In this document: positions 1 to 6,076 of the stretch, piece by piece
Numbering within the stretch: the first letter of the stretch is position 1
Layout: the number at the start of each line of letters is the position of its first letter
NCBI GenBank assembly: GCA_934307185.1
Contig: CAKRCJ010000143.1
Location: forward strand, 1 to 6,180
Source: an uncultured Roseburia sp.
Lineage (GTDB): Bacteria; Bacillota; Clostridia; Lachnospirales; Lachnospiraceae
Length of the DNA stretch: 6,180 bases
Reading direction: 5' to 3'
Translations under genes and position numbers: made by a program
The notes under the pieces: model-generated
Told to the model about the DNA's origin: nothing
Database searches by the model: none
What the model saw: only the letters and a program-made list of their open reading frames with translations

Positions 1-174
1 ATAAAGAGGTGTCTCTCTTCCAACATATTGTTTTAAATAATAATGATACTGCTTTAAAAATTCTAAATCGTTAATTGCCTCCTCAAATGCTGTATCCAGT
101 TCCTCTAATGTATTCATCAGGGATTCTGCAACATACTGTCCGCCGAATTCTCCATAATATGCTTTTTTGTTCAT
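1..174 (-). CDS. trpB: Tryptophan synthase beta chain, N-terminal part (runs off the left edge)
   Basis: This is the first 58 codons of the PLP enzyme that joins indole and L-serine to make L-tryptophan, working as an alpha2-beta2 complex with TrpA in the cytoplasm. The reading frame is open from the ATG at 174 to the window edge. The protein begins MNKKAYYGEFGGQYVAESLM, and YGEFGGQYV.E.LM is the hallmark start of TrpB. Near the edge it reads YYLKQYVGRETPLY, matching the family's conserved YVGR.TPLY segment. The catalytic lysine and PLP-phosphate loop lie outside the window. An AGGAGG at 185-180, five bases before the ATG, fixes the start. It lies 36 bases after trpF, the only non-overlapping junction among the trp genes here. 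It is presumably followed by trpA off the edge. The gene is partial only because the window ends. Confidence 0.97.
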   Translation of the reverse strand, partial: MNKKAYYGEFGGQYVAESLMNTLEELDTAFEEAINDLEFLKQYHYYLKQYVGRETPLY

Positions 175-210
175 ATAAGCCTCCTTGTATTTATTAAATC
201 TAAATATAAT

Positions 211-852
211 TTATATGTTTTTCACTTGTTTTACAAAGTTTTCGATTTTATCTTTGTCTTTTCCAGTCTCATTTTCAACGCCACTGCTCACATCTACGAT
301 ATCTGGGGAAAATAAACGTATTCCTTCTTTCACATTGTCTGCATTAAGACCTCCGGCCAATATAAATGATATATCCTGTGTTCTCAATTTTTCACGGAAA
401 TTAAAAAGTATCTCTGTCTGATTTTCCGTATCCCATCCAAAAGTCTGGCCACTTCCGTAGTTTTTGGCATCCAGGACAATTGCGTCGAATCGTTTTGCTT
501 CCTCCCAGTCAAAATGTAACAGGTCATTTATATTACCCACATTGACTGCCCGCCAGATTTTTAACCTGTCGCTGCCATGCCAAGACAGCCGTTTTTTACA
601 TTCCCCATGAACCTGTAATATATCAAAGCCTTCTTGTGCCACTTTCTGTCTGACTGTTTCATCCGGCGATACCGCCACCGCCACTTTTGTTATATTATGA
701 TTTAATTTCTTAAATATATCCTGTACTTTAACAAATGGGACATATCGCTTGCTTTTTTCATATAACACTATTCCAGCATAATCAACTGGATATTGATTTA
801 GATATTCTGCTTCTGCCACAGTTCGTATTCCACAAATTTTTATTTTTGTCAT
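211..852 (-). CDS. trpF: Phosphoribosylanthranilate isomerase
   Basis: This enzyme catalyses the Amadori rearrangement of N-(5'-phosphoribosyl)anthranilate to CdRP, the third step of tryptophan synthesis. The 213 residues are normal for a single-domain TrpF TIM barrel. It opens MTKIKICGIRT, with the catalytic Cys at residue 7. The catalytic Asp is D128 in IVLDAK, followed by GSGQTFGWD (133-141). The phosphate-binding loops are LAGGLN (165-170) and VDVSSGVE (186-193). The frame is open 29 codons further upstream, but that stretch lies inside trpC and resembles no TrpF. The ATG at 852 forms an ATGA overlap with the trpC stop and has AAGGAG at 863-858, so I chose it. Translation is probably coupled to trpC, and expression follows the Trp T-box upstream of trpE. 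No key residue is missing. Confidence 0.97.
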   Translation of the reverse strand: MTKIKICGIRTVAEAEYLNQYPVDYAGIVLYEKSKRYVPFVKVQDIFKKLNHNITKVAVAVSPDETVRQKVAQEGFDILQVHGECKKRLSWHGSDRLKIWRAVNVGNINDLLHFDWEEAKRFDAIVLDAKNYGSGQTFGWDTENQTEILFNFREKLRTQDISFILAGGLNADNVKEGIRLFSPDIVDVSSGVENETGKDKDKIENFVKQVKNI

Positions 853-1625
853 GTAAGCTCCTTCCAGTGTGAAGCAGTCTCTGCCGGATGCTCTGTCTCC
901 ATTAATGCCCTTCCAATTAAAAAAGCATCTACCCTGCATTGTTTTAAAAATCTTACATCCGCATCTGTCGTGATACCGCTTTCCGCCACAAGCACTTTTT
1001 CTTTTGGAACCATTTCAGAAAGCCGTCTTGTCGTGTCCAGTTCAATGGTAAAATCCTTTAAATTCCTGTTATTTACTCCGATAATTTCTGCATCCAGCTT
1101 TAGCGCACGTTCCATTTCTTTTTCATTATGTACTTCCACAAGACTGTCCATTGAAAGCTCCTTTGCCAGTTCATAAAAAGCTTTCATCTGTGTATCATCT
1201 AATATGGCTGCAATAAGCAACACCGCATCCGCTCCGATTGCTTTTGCCTCATAAAACTGATATTCATCAATCATGAAATCTTTTCTTAAGACCGGAAGGC
1301 TTGTAATACTCCGGATATATTTCAGATAATCTGTATTTCCATGAAAGTGGTCTTCCTCTGTCAAACATGAAATTGCATCCACGGAATTATTATATTCTCT
1401 AATTCTTTCTTCTAAATTAATTTTACTTTTAATTTTTCCAAGACTAGGTGATGCATTCTTAAATTCACCGATAATGGAAATCTGTTCTTTTCTTAAGGCA
1501 TCATAAAAACGGTGCTGTATTCCTTTTTTGCTTTCTGCCATTGTTCTCATTTCTGTTTCGCTTATCTTCTTTTTATGTTCGATAAGGCGTTTCTTTTTAT
1601 CTGCTACAATCTCGTCTAATATCAT
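849..1625 (-). CDS. trpC: Indole-3-glycerol phosphate synthase
   Basis: This enzyme closes the ring and decarboxylates CdRP to give indole-3-glycerol phosphate, the fourth step of the pathway. The 258 residues match a monofunctional IGPS (beta/alpha)8 barrel. The recognised active-site residues appear in order: E54 and K56 in IIGEFKNASPS, K115 in VLRKDF, E164 in LVEVHN, N185 in GVNNRNL, and E215-S216 in VAESGI. These match the spacing of the well-studied archaeal IGPS with an offset of only 3 to 5 residues. The usual F.GS motif reads FHGN (94-97), a small departure. The start ATG overlaps the trpG stop as ATGA, with AAGGAG at 1637-1632 inside trpG. The stop overlaps the trpF start in the same way. 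In most clostridial trp operons trpD precedes trpC, but here trpG does. Confidence 0.97.
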   Translation of the reverse strand: MILDEIVADKKKRLIEHKKKISETEMRTMAESKKGIQHRFYDALRKEQISIIGEFKNASPSLGKIKSKINLEERIREYNNSVDAISCLTEEDHFHGNTDYLKYIRSITSLPVLRKDFMIDEYQFYEAKAIGADAVLLIAAILDDTQMKAFYELAKELSMDSLVEVHNEKEMERALKLDAEIIGVNNRNLKDFTIELDTTRRLSEMVPKEKVLVAESGITTDADVRFLKQCRVDAFLIGRALMETEHPAETASHWKELT

Positions 1626-2206
1626 GCCATTCTCCTTTCCCTGTTTACAGAGAGAAAATTTTCAATCATGCGTTTTCCATGCTCCGTATAAATAGACTCC
1701 GGGTGAAACTGAAGTCCATATACCGGAAATTCTTTATGTCTGACTGCCATAATTTCACCATCCGCTGTCTCTGCCGTCACAAGAAGACATTCTGGAAGGG
1801 AAGTTTTCCGGACTGCTAACGAATGATATCTTGCCACACGCACCGGAGACTCAATCCCTTTAAAAATCCCCTGTCCATCATGAATGATTTCCGACTGTTT
1901 TCCATGAAACAGCTCTTTTGCATAGGAGACAACACCGCCGAATGCCTCTCCGATACACTGGTGTCCAAGACAAATGCCAAGAATTGGAATACTATCATAA
2001 AATTCTTTCACGACATCTATACAGATACCCGCTTCTTTCGGGCTTTTCGGACCTGGGGAGAGCACGATTTTTTCCGGATGGAGTAATTTTATTTCCTGAA
2101 GCGTAATTTTATCATTCCGCACCACTTTTATCTCATTTGTAAATGTCCCAATATACTGATACAGGTTATAAGTAAATGAGTCATAATTATCAATTAGTAA
2201 AATCAT
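1622..2206 (-). CDS. trpG: Anthranilate synthase component II (glutamine amidotransferase)
   Basis: TrpG hydrolyses glutamine and channels ammonia to TrpE for anthranilate synthesis. It is a class I glutamine amidotransferase of 194 residues, the normal length for an unfused TrpG. It starts MILLIDNYDSFTYNL, the classic opening of the family. The oxyanion region is SPGPKSP (50-56), the nucleophile is C79 in GICLGHQ (77-83), and the triad is completed by H168 and E170 in LQFHPES. The chain ends just after ENFLSVNRE, so there is no fused phosphoribosyltransferase (TrpD) domain as in enterobacteria. Its ATG overlaps the trpE stop (ATGA). A strong AAGGAGG at 2220-2214 lies within the last codons of trpE. 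Such proteins can also serve p-aminobenzoate synthesis (PabA), but the direct overlap with trpE makes tryptophan the main role. Confidence 0.97.
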   Translation of the reverse strand: MILLIDNYDSFTYNLYQYIGTFTNEIKVVRNDKITLQEIKLLHPEKIVLSPGPKSPKEAGICIDVVKEFYDSIPILGICLGHQCIGEAFGGVVSYAKELFHGKQSEIIHDGQGIFKGIESPVRVARYHSLAVRKTSLPECLLVTAETADGEIMAVRHKEFPVYGLQFHPESIYTEHGKRMIENFLSVNRERRMA

Positions 2207-3627
2207 AGTTTTTCCTCCTTCACCAATGTTTTTGCAAGCGCCATCACTTTGTTACAGCATTCTTCATATTCTCTTTCCGGTATGGAATCTGCAACAATTC
2301 CTGCTCCCGCCTGTAAATATACCTTGTTCTGTTTTTTTATCATGGTACGGATTGTAATGCAAAAATCCATATCGCCGGAAAAATCAATATATCCGGTCGC
2401 GCCGCCATAAAGCCCCCGCTTTACGTTTTCTAATTCATCAATAATCTCCATTGCCCGGATTTTCGGTGCTCCGCTTAATGTTCCTGCCGGAAGAAATGAT
2501 GCAATTAAATCCAGTGGATGAAATGCACCTTTTTTTCTTCCCTCTACCATGGATACGATATGCATGACATGGGAATATTTCTGTACATTCATAAAATCGG
2601 TGACTTTGACGGTTCCAAATTCACTGATGCGTCCCATATCATTTCTTGCAAGGTCAACTAACATCACATGCTCTGCTTTTTCTTTTTCATCCGCTAACAG
2701 TTCTTTTTCCAGTGCCGTATCCTCTTTAGCATTTTTTCCTCTTGGCCTTGTTCCGGCAATCGGGCAGGTAAACACACGTTTTCCCTGCTGTTTTACAATC
2801 ATTTCCGGTGAACTTCCGATTATTTCAAATGAACCAAAATTAAAATAATAAAGATATGGTGACGGATTTAATTCTTTTAATTTCCGGTATAATAAAAACC
2901 CATCCTGTTTTGTTTCAATTGTCCATCGCTGTGACAACACTGTCTGAAAAATATGTCCCTCTCGAATATATTCTTTAATTTTTCTGACCTTCCTGCTATA
3001 TTGCTCTAACGTATCTGATTTATGTACGATGACACCATCCTGCTGCAGCTCTATTGGCTTTTCCGCATGCTTTTCCATCGCTTTTTCAAGCAATGCCTCC
3101 GCTGCTTTTACTGCTCTTTTTTCGCCTAGTGCATCCGGCGTTTCCAGAATAACCGCAGTCAGTGTTTCTGCCACCTGGTCTACAATCAAAAACTCTTTCA
3201 TCAGCATAAACTGGATAGTTTCTATGCCAATTTCGTCCGGATTGTCATCCGGGATATGTTCCGTATACCTTACAAAATCATAGCCAAGATTTCCAACCAG
3301 CCCACCGGAAAAGTTCAGTTCATCATTTTCCTTTTTTATCTCAAAATCGCTGTAATATTCTTTTAGCATTTCCAGTGGATTTCCATTTTTTACTTTTTTC
3401 GTGCCATCTCTGCTGGTAATGACAAGGCTGTTCTTTTCAGATGTGATAATTTCCTCCGGATCCACTCCCATAAACGTATAGCGGTCATAATTTTTATCAT
3501 AGCTTTCTAACAGAAAGCCTGTTTTTTTTGTTCCAGAGTCTGTATTCATCAGGTTTTCATACATTGCTGTGGGTGTTTCATTTACAATACTGACTGTTTT
3601 TTTATACACTTTATAAATCCGCTTCAT
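2203..3627 (-). CDS. trpE: Anthranilate synthase component I
   Basis: TrpE converts chorismate to anthranilate using ammonia from TrpG and is the committed, usually feedback-inhibited step of the pathway. The 474 residues have the full two-part layout. The N-terminal region carries LLES (39-42), the element known to bind tryptophan in inhibited TrpE enzymes, so allosteric control is likely retained. The chorismate-binding domain shows NPSPYLYYF (254-262), SSPE (272-275), PIAGTRPRG (289-297), DLARND (325-330), PAGTLSGAPK (380-389) and QAGAGIVADS (439-448). The frame is open another 24 codons to a GTG at 3699, but that extension is unlike TrpE. MKRIYKVYKK at 3627 has AAAGGA at 3640-3635, seven bases away, and is the better start. 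PabB and isochorismate synthases are relatives, but the operon settles the identity. Confidence 0.97.
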   Translation of the reverse strand: MKRIYKVYKKTVSIVNETPTAMYENLMNTDSGTKKTGFLLESYDKNYDRYTFMGVDPEEIITSEKNSLVITSRDGTKKVKNGNPLEMLKEYYSDFEIKKENDELNFSGGLVGNLGYDFVRYTEHIPDDNPDEIGIETIQFMLMKEFLIVDQVAETLTAVILETPDALGEKRAVKAAEALLEKAMEKHAEKPIELQQDGVIVHKSDTLEQYSRKVRKIKEYIREGHIFQTVLSQRWTIETKQDGFLLYRKLKELNPSPYLYYFNFGSFEIIGSSPEMIVKQQGKRVFTCPIAGTRPRGKNAKEDTALEKELLADEKEKAEHVMLVDLARNDMGRISEFGTVKVTDFMNVQKYSHVMHIVSMVEGRKKGAFHPLDLIASFLPAGTLSGAPKIRAMEIIDELENVKRGLYGGATGYIDFSGDMDFCITIRTMIKKQNKVYLQAGAGIVADSIPEREYEECCNKVMALAKTLVKEEKL

Positions 3628-3713
3628 AATCTTTTCCTTTCTTTTTCCATAATCCAAAAGTATCTTCCCGGCTGCATAACAAAGAATGTTTCTTGGCACA
3701 TCCTCGCGGAGTG

Positions 3714-3755
3714 TTTTTTACTTTATAGGAAAACAACTTCCTATAAAGTAAAAAA
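3714..3755. repeat. Perfect 18-bp AT-rich inverted repeat in the trpE 5' leader
   Basis: The arms at 3714-3731 and 3738-3755 are exact reverse complements around a six-base loop (3732-3737). Read as trp mRNA, the 5' arm is UUUUUUACUUUAUAGGAA. Its first six U residues belong to the U-tract of the T-box terminator. The hairpin can therefore form only in transcripts that have read past the terminator. Its 3' arm is followed by A-rich sequence without a U-run, so it is not itself a standard terminator for trp transcription. A role in stabilising or processing the read-through mRNA, or a protein-binding palindrome, are guesses. Confidence 0.85.
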
Positions 3756-3787
3756 ATCCCTGACCGGATTTATTCTCCGGTCAGGGA
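3750..3787 (-). terminator. Rho-independent terminator of the trp T-box leader
   Basis: A perfect 12-bp stem, TCCCTGACCGGA (3787-3776) with TCCGGTCAGGGA (3768-3757), has a seven-base loop and is followed by seven T residues (3756-3750). It ends transcription when tRNA-Trp is charged. As no other terminator is visible upstream, it may also stop transcripts coming from the preceding desulfurase-YqeC gene. Confidence 0.95.
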
Positions 3788-3812
3788 CGATATTTCTTCG
3801 TGGTGCCACCCT
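3783..3812 (-). promoter_or_regulatory. T-box antiterminator
   Basis: The AGGG at the start of the T-box (3812-3809) can pair with CCCU (3786-3783), and ACG (3801-3799) with CGU (3789-3787). This leaves a seven-base bulge carrying UGGC to bind the tRNA 3' end. The CGTCCCT strand also forms the 5' arm of the terminator, so the two structures exclude each other, as expected for transcriptional T-box control. Confidence 0.9.
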
Positions 3813-3818
3813 TCTTCA

Positions 3819-3931
3819 TGAAACATGCTCTTTTCTCCTTTGTGATACAGAAAAATTATGAAGTCTTTTCCTGTAACACAAAAAGCGGACTTTCCAATCT
3901 TCTGGAAAATCCGCCACCAAATCATGTTTCA
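3819..3931 (-). promoter_or_regulatory. Nested hairpins between T-box Stem II and the antiterminator
   Basis: Three pairings can be traced in the RNA. A 12-bp stem with one U-G pair joins 3914-3903 to 3896-3885 around a six-base loop. A second 14-bp stem with one mismatch joins 3879-3866 to 3855-3842 around ten bases. A 9-bp helix, TGAAACATG (3931-3923) with CATGTTTCA (3827-3819), encloses both and ends six bases before the T-box. The first is a candidate for the Stem III of T-box leaders. The outer helix could bring Stem I close to the antiterminator, which is inference. Confidence 0.7.
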
Positions 3932-4026
3932 CCTCATTCTGATACGTAATATATCATACCCCTGTAACGTGAGGACACGGCATCCGCTACTGCAGCTATT
4001 CTGCTGGTTCGCTTTGCTCTCACAAA

Positions 4027-4110
4027 CCCATTCCCTGCATAGTGTCTTATCGGCTTTCCACCCGCCGCCAACTCTCTGTAAAGCATTCTATGAGGTACTC
4101 TTCTTGCTCA
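4027..4110 (-). promoter_or_regulatory. T-box Stem I with UGG (Trp) specifier
   Basis: The CCU (4095-4093) and CAUAG (4092-4088) on the 5' side pair with CUAUG (4042-4038) and AGG (4036-4034) on the 3' side, with one bulged C at 4037. This helix places AGUA directly opposite GAAUGGG, the usual geometry of the T-box specifier loop, and makes UGG at 4030-4028 the codon read by the tRNA anticodon. The helix below the loop is weaker and rests on G-U pairs, so the lower end of Stem I is uncertain. Confidence 0.88.
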
Positions 4111-4133
4111 TCGATTTCTTATATTTGTCTGTT

Positions 4134-4162
4134 AGTTTACCGTATTAAAGTTGCAATGTCAA
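4134..4162 (-). promoter_or_regulatory. Sigma-A-type promoter of the trp operon
   Basis: A perfect -35 hexamer TTGACA (4162-4157) is followed after exactly 17 bases by TAAACT (4139-4134), which matches four of six consensus -10 bases. The sequence upstream of the -35 is A/T rich and could act as an UP element. Transcription would start near 4127, a little before Stem I of the T-box. No operator-like repeat overlaps the promoter, which suggests that control is mainly by the T-box. Confidence 0.8.
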
Positions 4163-4199
4163 GAAGTTTTTTATCTATTCATCTATTATATTTCCACAT

Positions 4200-6023
4200 T
4201 TACGTTATATTTTCTGTTTTTTCAATGGCATTTCCATATATAACTGAAATCCTTACCTGCGGATATTTCTCCCGGATTGGAATTTCATACCCTTTTTCCG
4301 CCAGCAGGCAGATGTCCTGCTCTGTCACGATTTTATCAACCCCGCAGTTTAAAATCCGCTTTGCATACTCTAATCTGTGGCAGACCTCACATAACGGCTT
4401 CCCGATTGCATGCTTTCCCATGACAATGACAACCTCATCAAACCAGGGGAATAACACCGGTTCCCATTCTGCCGGAGCTTTCACCGGCATATGTGCCGAG
4501 CCGTCTGCTTCAATTAAAATCTCGTCTGCCAGATAAAAAAGTTCTTCCATAACCCGCTCCGGGAGCATTCCAAATTTTTCTGTGCCGGGAATCGGCGTAC
4601 CTGCAATGCAGCAAAAATGGTTTTCCAGTATGTCCTCCACTTTAGAAAAATATGCTTTTATATCCTCTCTCCTTCTCTCTTCACACCAGAAGGATTTTGT
4701 ATCGTTTCCCATCTGCACATCGAAAGGTGCAAATCGTTCTTTTTCCTGTGGTATCAGCATTTTTGTGGTGGTGAGAATTAAAACCCTCTTTTCCTGTGCC
4801 TTGCATTCTTTGGCGCGTTCCATGATACTTGTCGTCTTTCCGCCCGCCCCGACATAAGCCGTCACTTTTCCACGGTTTTTATCTGCAATTTCCCGCATGG
4901 CTTCTACCGCGGTATCCACTTCTTTTTCCGTGTTAAAATAAGAGAAACTAAACCGCACTATTCCCTGTCTTTCTGTCCCAAAATACTCATGAATAAGCGG
5001 TGCACAATGCGCGCCTGCCCTTGTGGCAATCCCATAATCTTCTGCCAGGCAGTCGCTGACATAGGAAGAAGAAAGCCCTGCAATATTGCAGGCAACAATG
5101 CCAACCGTTTTTTCTTTTTCCCCATAAATGCAAATTCCGGGAATTGCTGCAATTCCTTTTGTAAAACGCGCTGCAAGTGCAAGCTCTTTTTGACTGATAT
5201 TCTCCACGCCCATTTTCTGTATCCAGCTCAATGCTGCATGCAGTCCCGCAATTCCATGCCCATTTAACGTTCCTGCCTCTAATGCAGCCGGAAATTCCGC
5301 CGGGTGTTGCTTTTCAAAAGAATGTATTCCGCTTCCCCCGGATAAAAGAGGCTTCACCCATACACCGTCTGCAAGCGCAATCCCACCGGTCCCCTGCGGT
5401 CCGTAAAGTCCCTTATGCCCGGTAAAACAGAGTGCAGAAATATTATCCTGCTCCATATCAATGGGGACTACCCCTGCTGTCTGGGATGCATCCAAAATAA
5501 AATGTAGATTATATTTTTTACACAAAGCGCCGATTTTTGCGATATCATTTCCATTTCCTGTAACATTGGAAGCATGGGTACAAACGATTGCTTTTGTATT
5601 GCTGCCGATTGCCTGCTCCATTTTTTCCAAAGAAATTATGCCGCCCTTTTCACAGGGAATAATGGTGAGCGCAACGCCTTTTTCCTCAAGCTCATAAAGC
5701 GGACGTAAAACGCTGTTATGCTCCATTGCCGTTGTAATCACATGGTCACCAGGAGAAAACAGCCCCTTTAAGACAATGTTTAAGCTTTCTGTCGCATTCA
5801 TCGTAAAAATAATGCGTTCTGCCGCCGCGTTTTTCTCTCCATCCTTCATATGAAATAACTCTGCGAGCTGTCTTCTCGTCTGAAAAATCAGTCTGGACGT
5901 AAAAAGAGAAGCCTCATTTGCCCCTCTTCCTGCATTGCCGATATAAGAAAAACAATCTTTTACTGCCTGCGCAACCTCCTCCGGTTTTGGCAGGGTTGTC
6001 GCAGCATTGTCAAAGTATATCAT
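4200..6023 (-). CDS. Fusion of EF2568-type cysteine desulfurase-like protein with selenium cofactor maturation domain YqeC
   Basis: Two proteins are joined in 607 residues. Residues 1 to about 381 are a class V aminotransferase-fold PLP enzyme: YFDNAATT (3-10), PLP-contacting H102, D178 and Q181, the Schiff-base lysine K204 in TGHKGLYGPQGTGG, and the desulfurase cysteine C340 in RAGAHCAP. This part probably takes S or Se from cysteine or selenocysteine. Residues from about 386 are YqeC-like, with P-loop GAGGKTT (392-398), TTTKM (418-422) and the signature EADGSAHMPVKAP (505-517). YqeC and EF2568-like proteins are known neighbours in SDMH loci, where the enzyme carries a labile selenium. The frame is unbroken across the join, with no RBS or ATG at the YqeC start. 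AGGAG (6037-6033) sets the start nine bases away. The upstream neighbour is YqeB-like. The exact substrate is unproven. Confidence 0.9.
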   Translation of the reverse strand: MIYFDNAATTLPKPEEVAQAVKDCFSYIGNAGRGANEASLFTSRLIFQTRRQLAELFHMKDGEKNAAAERIIFTMNATESLNIVLKGLFSPGDHVITTAMEHNSVLRPLYELEEKGVALTIIPCEKGGIISLEKMEQAIGSNTKAIVCTHASNVTGNGNDIAKIGALCKKYNLHFILDASQTAGVVPIDMEQDNISALCFTGHKGLYGPQGTGGIALADGVWVKPLLSGGSGIHSFEKQHPAEFPAALEAGTLNGHGIAGLHAALSWIQKMGVENISQKELALAARFTKGIAAIPGICIYGEKEKTVGIVACNIAGLSSSYVSDCLAEDYGIATRAGAHCAPLIHEYFGTERQGIVRFSFSYFNTEKEVDTAVEAMREIADKNRGKVTAYVGAGGKTTSIMERAKECKAQEKRVLILTTTKMLIPQEKERFAPFDVQMGNDTKSFWCEERRREDIKAYFSKVEDILENHFCCIAGTPIPGTEKFGMLPERVMEELFYLADEILIEADGSAHMPVKAPAEWEPVLFPWFDEVVIVMGKHAIGKPLCEVCHRLEYAKRILNCGVDKIVTEQDICLLAEKGYEIPIREKYPQVRISVIYGNAIEKTENIT

Positions 6024-6076
6024 CTTTTTATTCTCCTGAACTTTTATACAAATTAAAAAATCTAACTATGCCCGGC

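Larger units (their letters stand above)
3750..4127 (-). promoter_or_regulatory. Tryptophan-specific T-box riboswitch leader of the trp operon
   Basis: This untranslated leader senses the ratio of charged to uncharged tRNA-Trp and controls read-through into trpE. In order it shows Stem I with the AGUA element (4099-4096); the AGAGAG and GGUGGAAAGCC-type apical motifs (about 4077-4052); a GAAUGGG specifier loop (4033-4027); a Stem II region with GCGAACC facing GCAGUAGC (about 4012-3985); further hairpins; and the 14-base T-box AGGGTGGCACCACG (3812-3799). An intrinsic terminator follows. The specifier codon UGG reads tryptophan. The T-box UGGC would pair with an acceptor end GCCA, as expected for bacterial tRNA-Trp with discriminator G. 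Uncharged tRNA-Trp should favour the antiterminator and switch the operon on. The 5' end is inferred from the promoter and may be off by a few bases. Confidence 0.95.

Noticed and set aside
853..939. A 29-codon N-terminal extension of trpF
   Set aside because: It lies wholly inside the trpC coding region and is not TrpF-like. The ATG at 852 has a good ribosome binding site and an ATGA overlap.
3628..3699. A 24-codon N-terminal extension of trpE from a GTG
   Set aside because: It has no properly spaced ribosome binding site and does not resemble TrpE, whereas the ATG at 3627 has AAAGGA seven bases upstream.
3858..4536. Plus-strand open frames of 96 and 164 codons over the leader and the 3' end of the fusion gene
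   Set aside because: They run antisense to a well-supported T-box leader and YqeC coding sequence, resemble no protein family I know, and lack ribosome binding sites. The frames elsewhere on the plus strand are likewise antisense to the trp and selenium genes.
4868..4890. A separate translation start for YqeC inside the fusion gene
   Set aside because: A GTG codon (V387) occurs near the start of the YqeC domain, but there is no Shine-Dalgarno sequence before it, no stop between the domains and no ATG nearby. A true fusion is the simpler reading.
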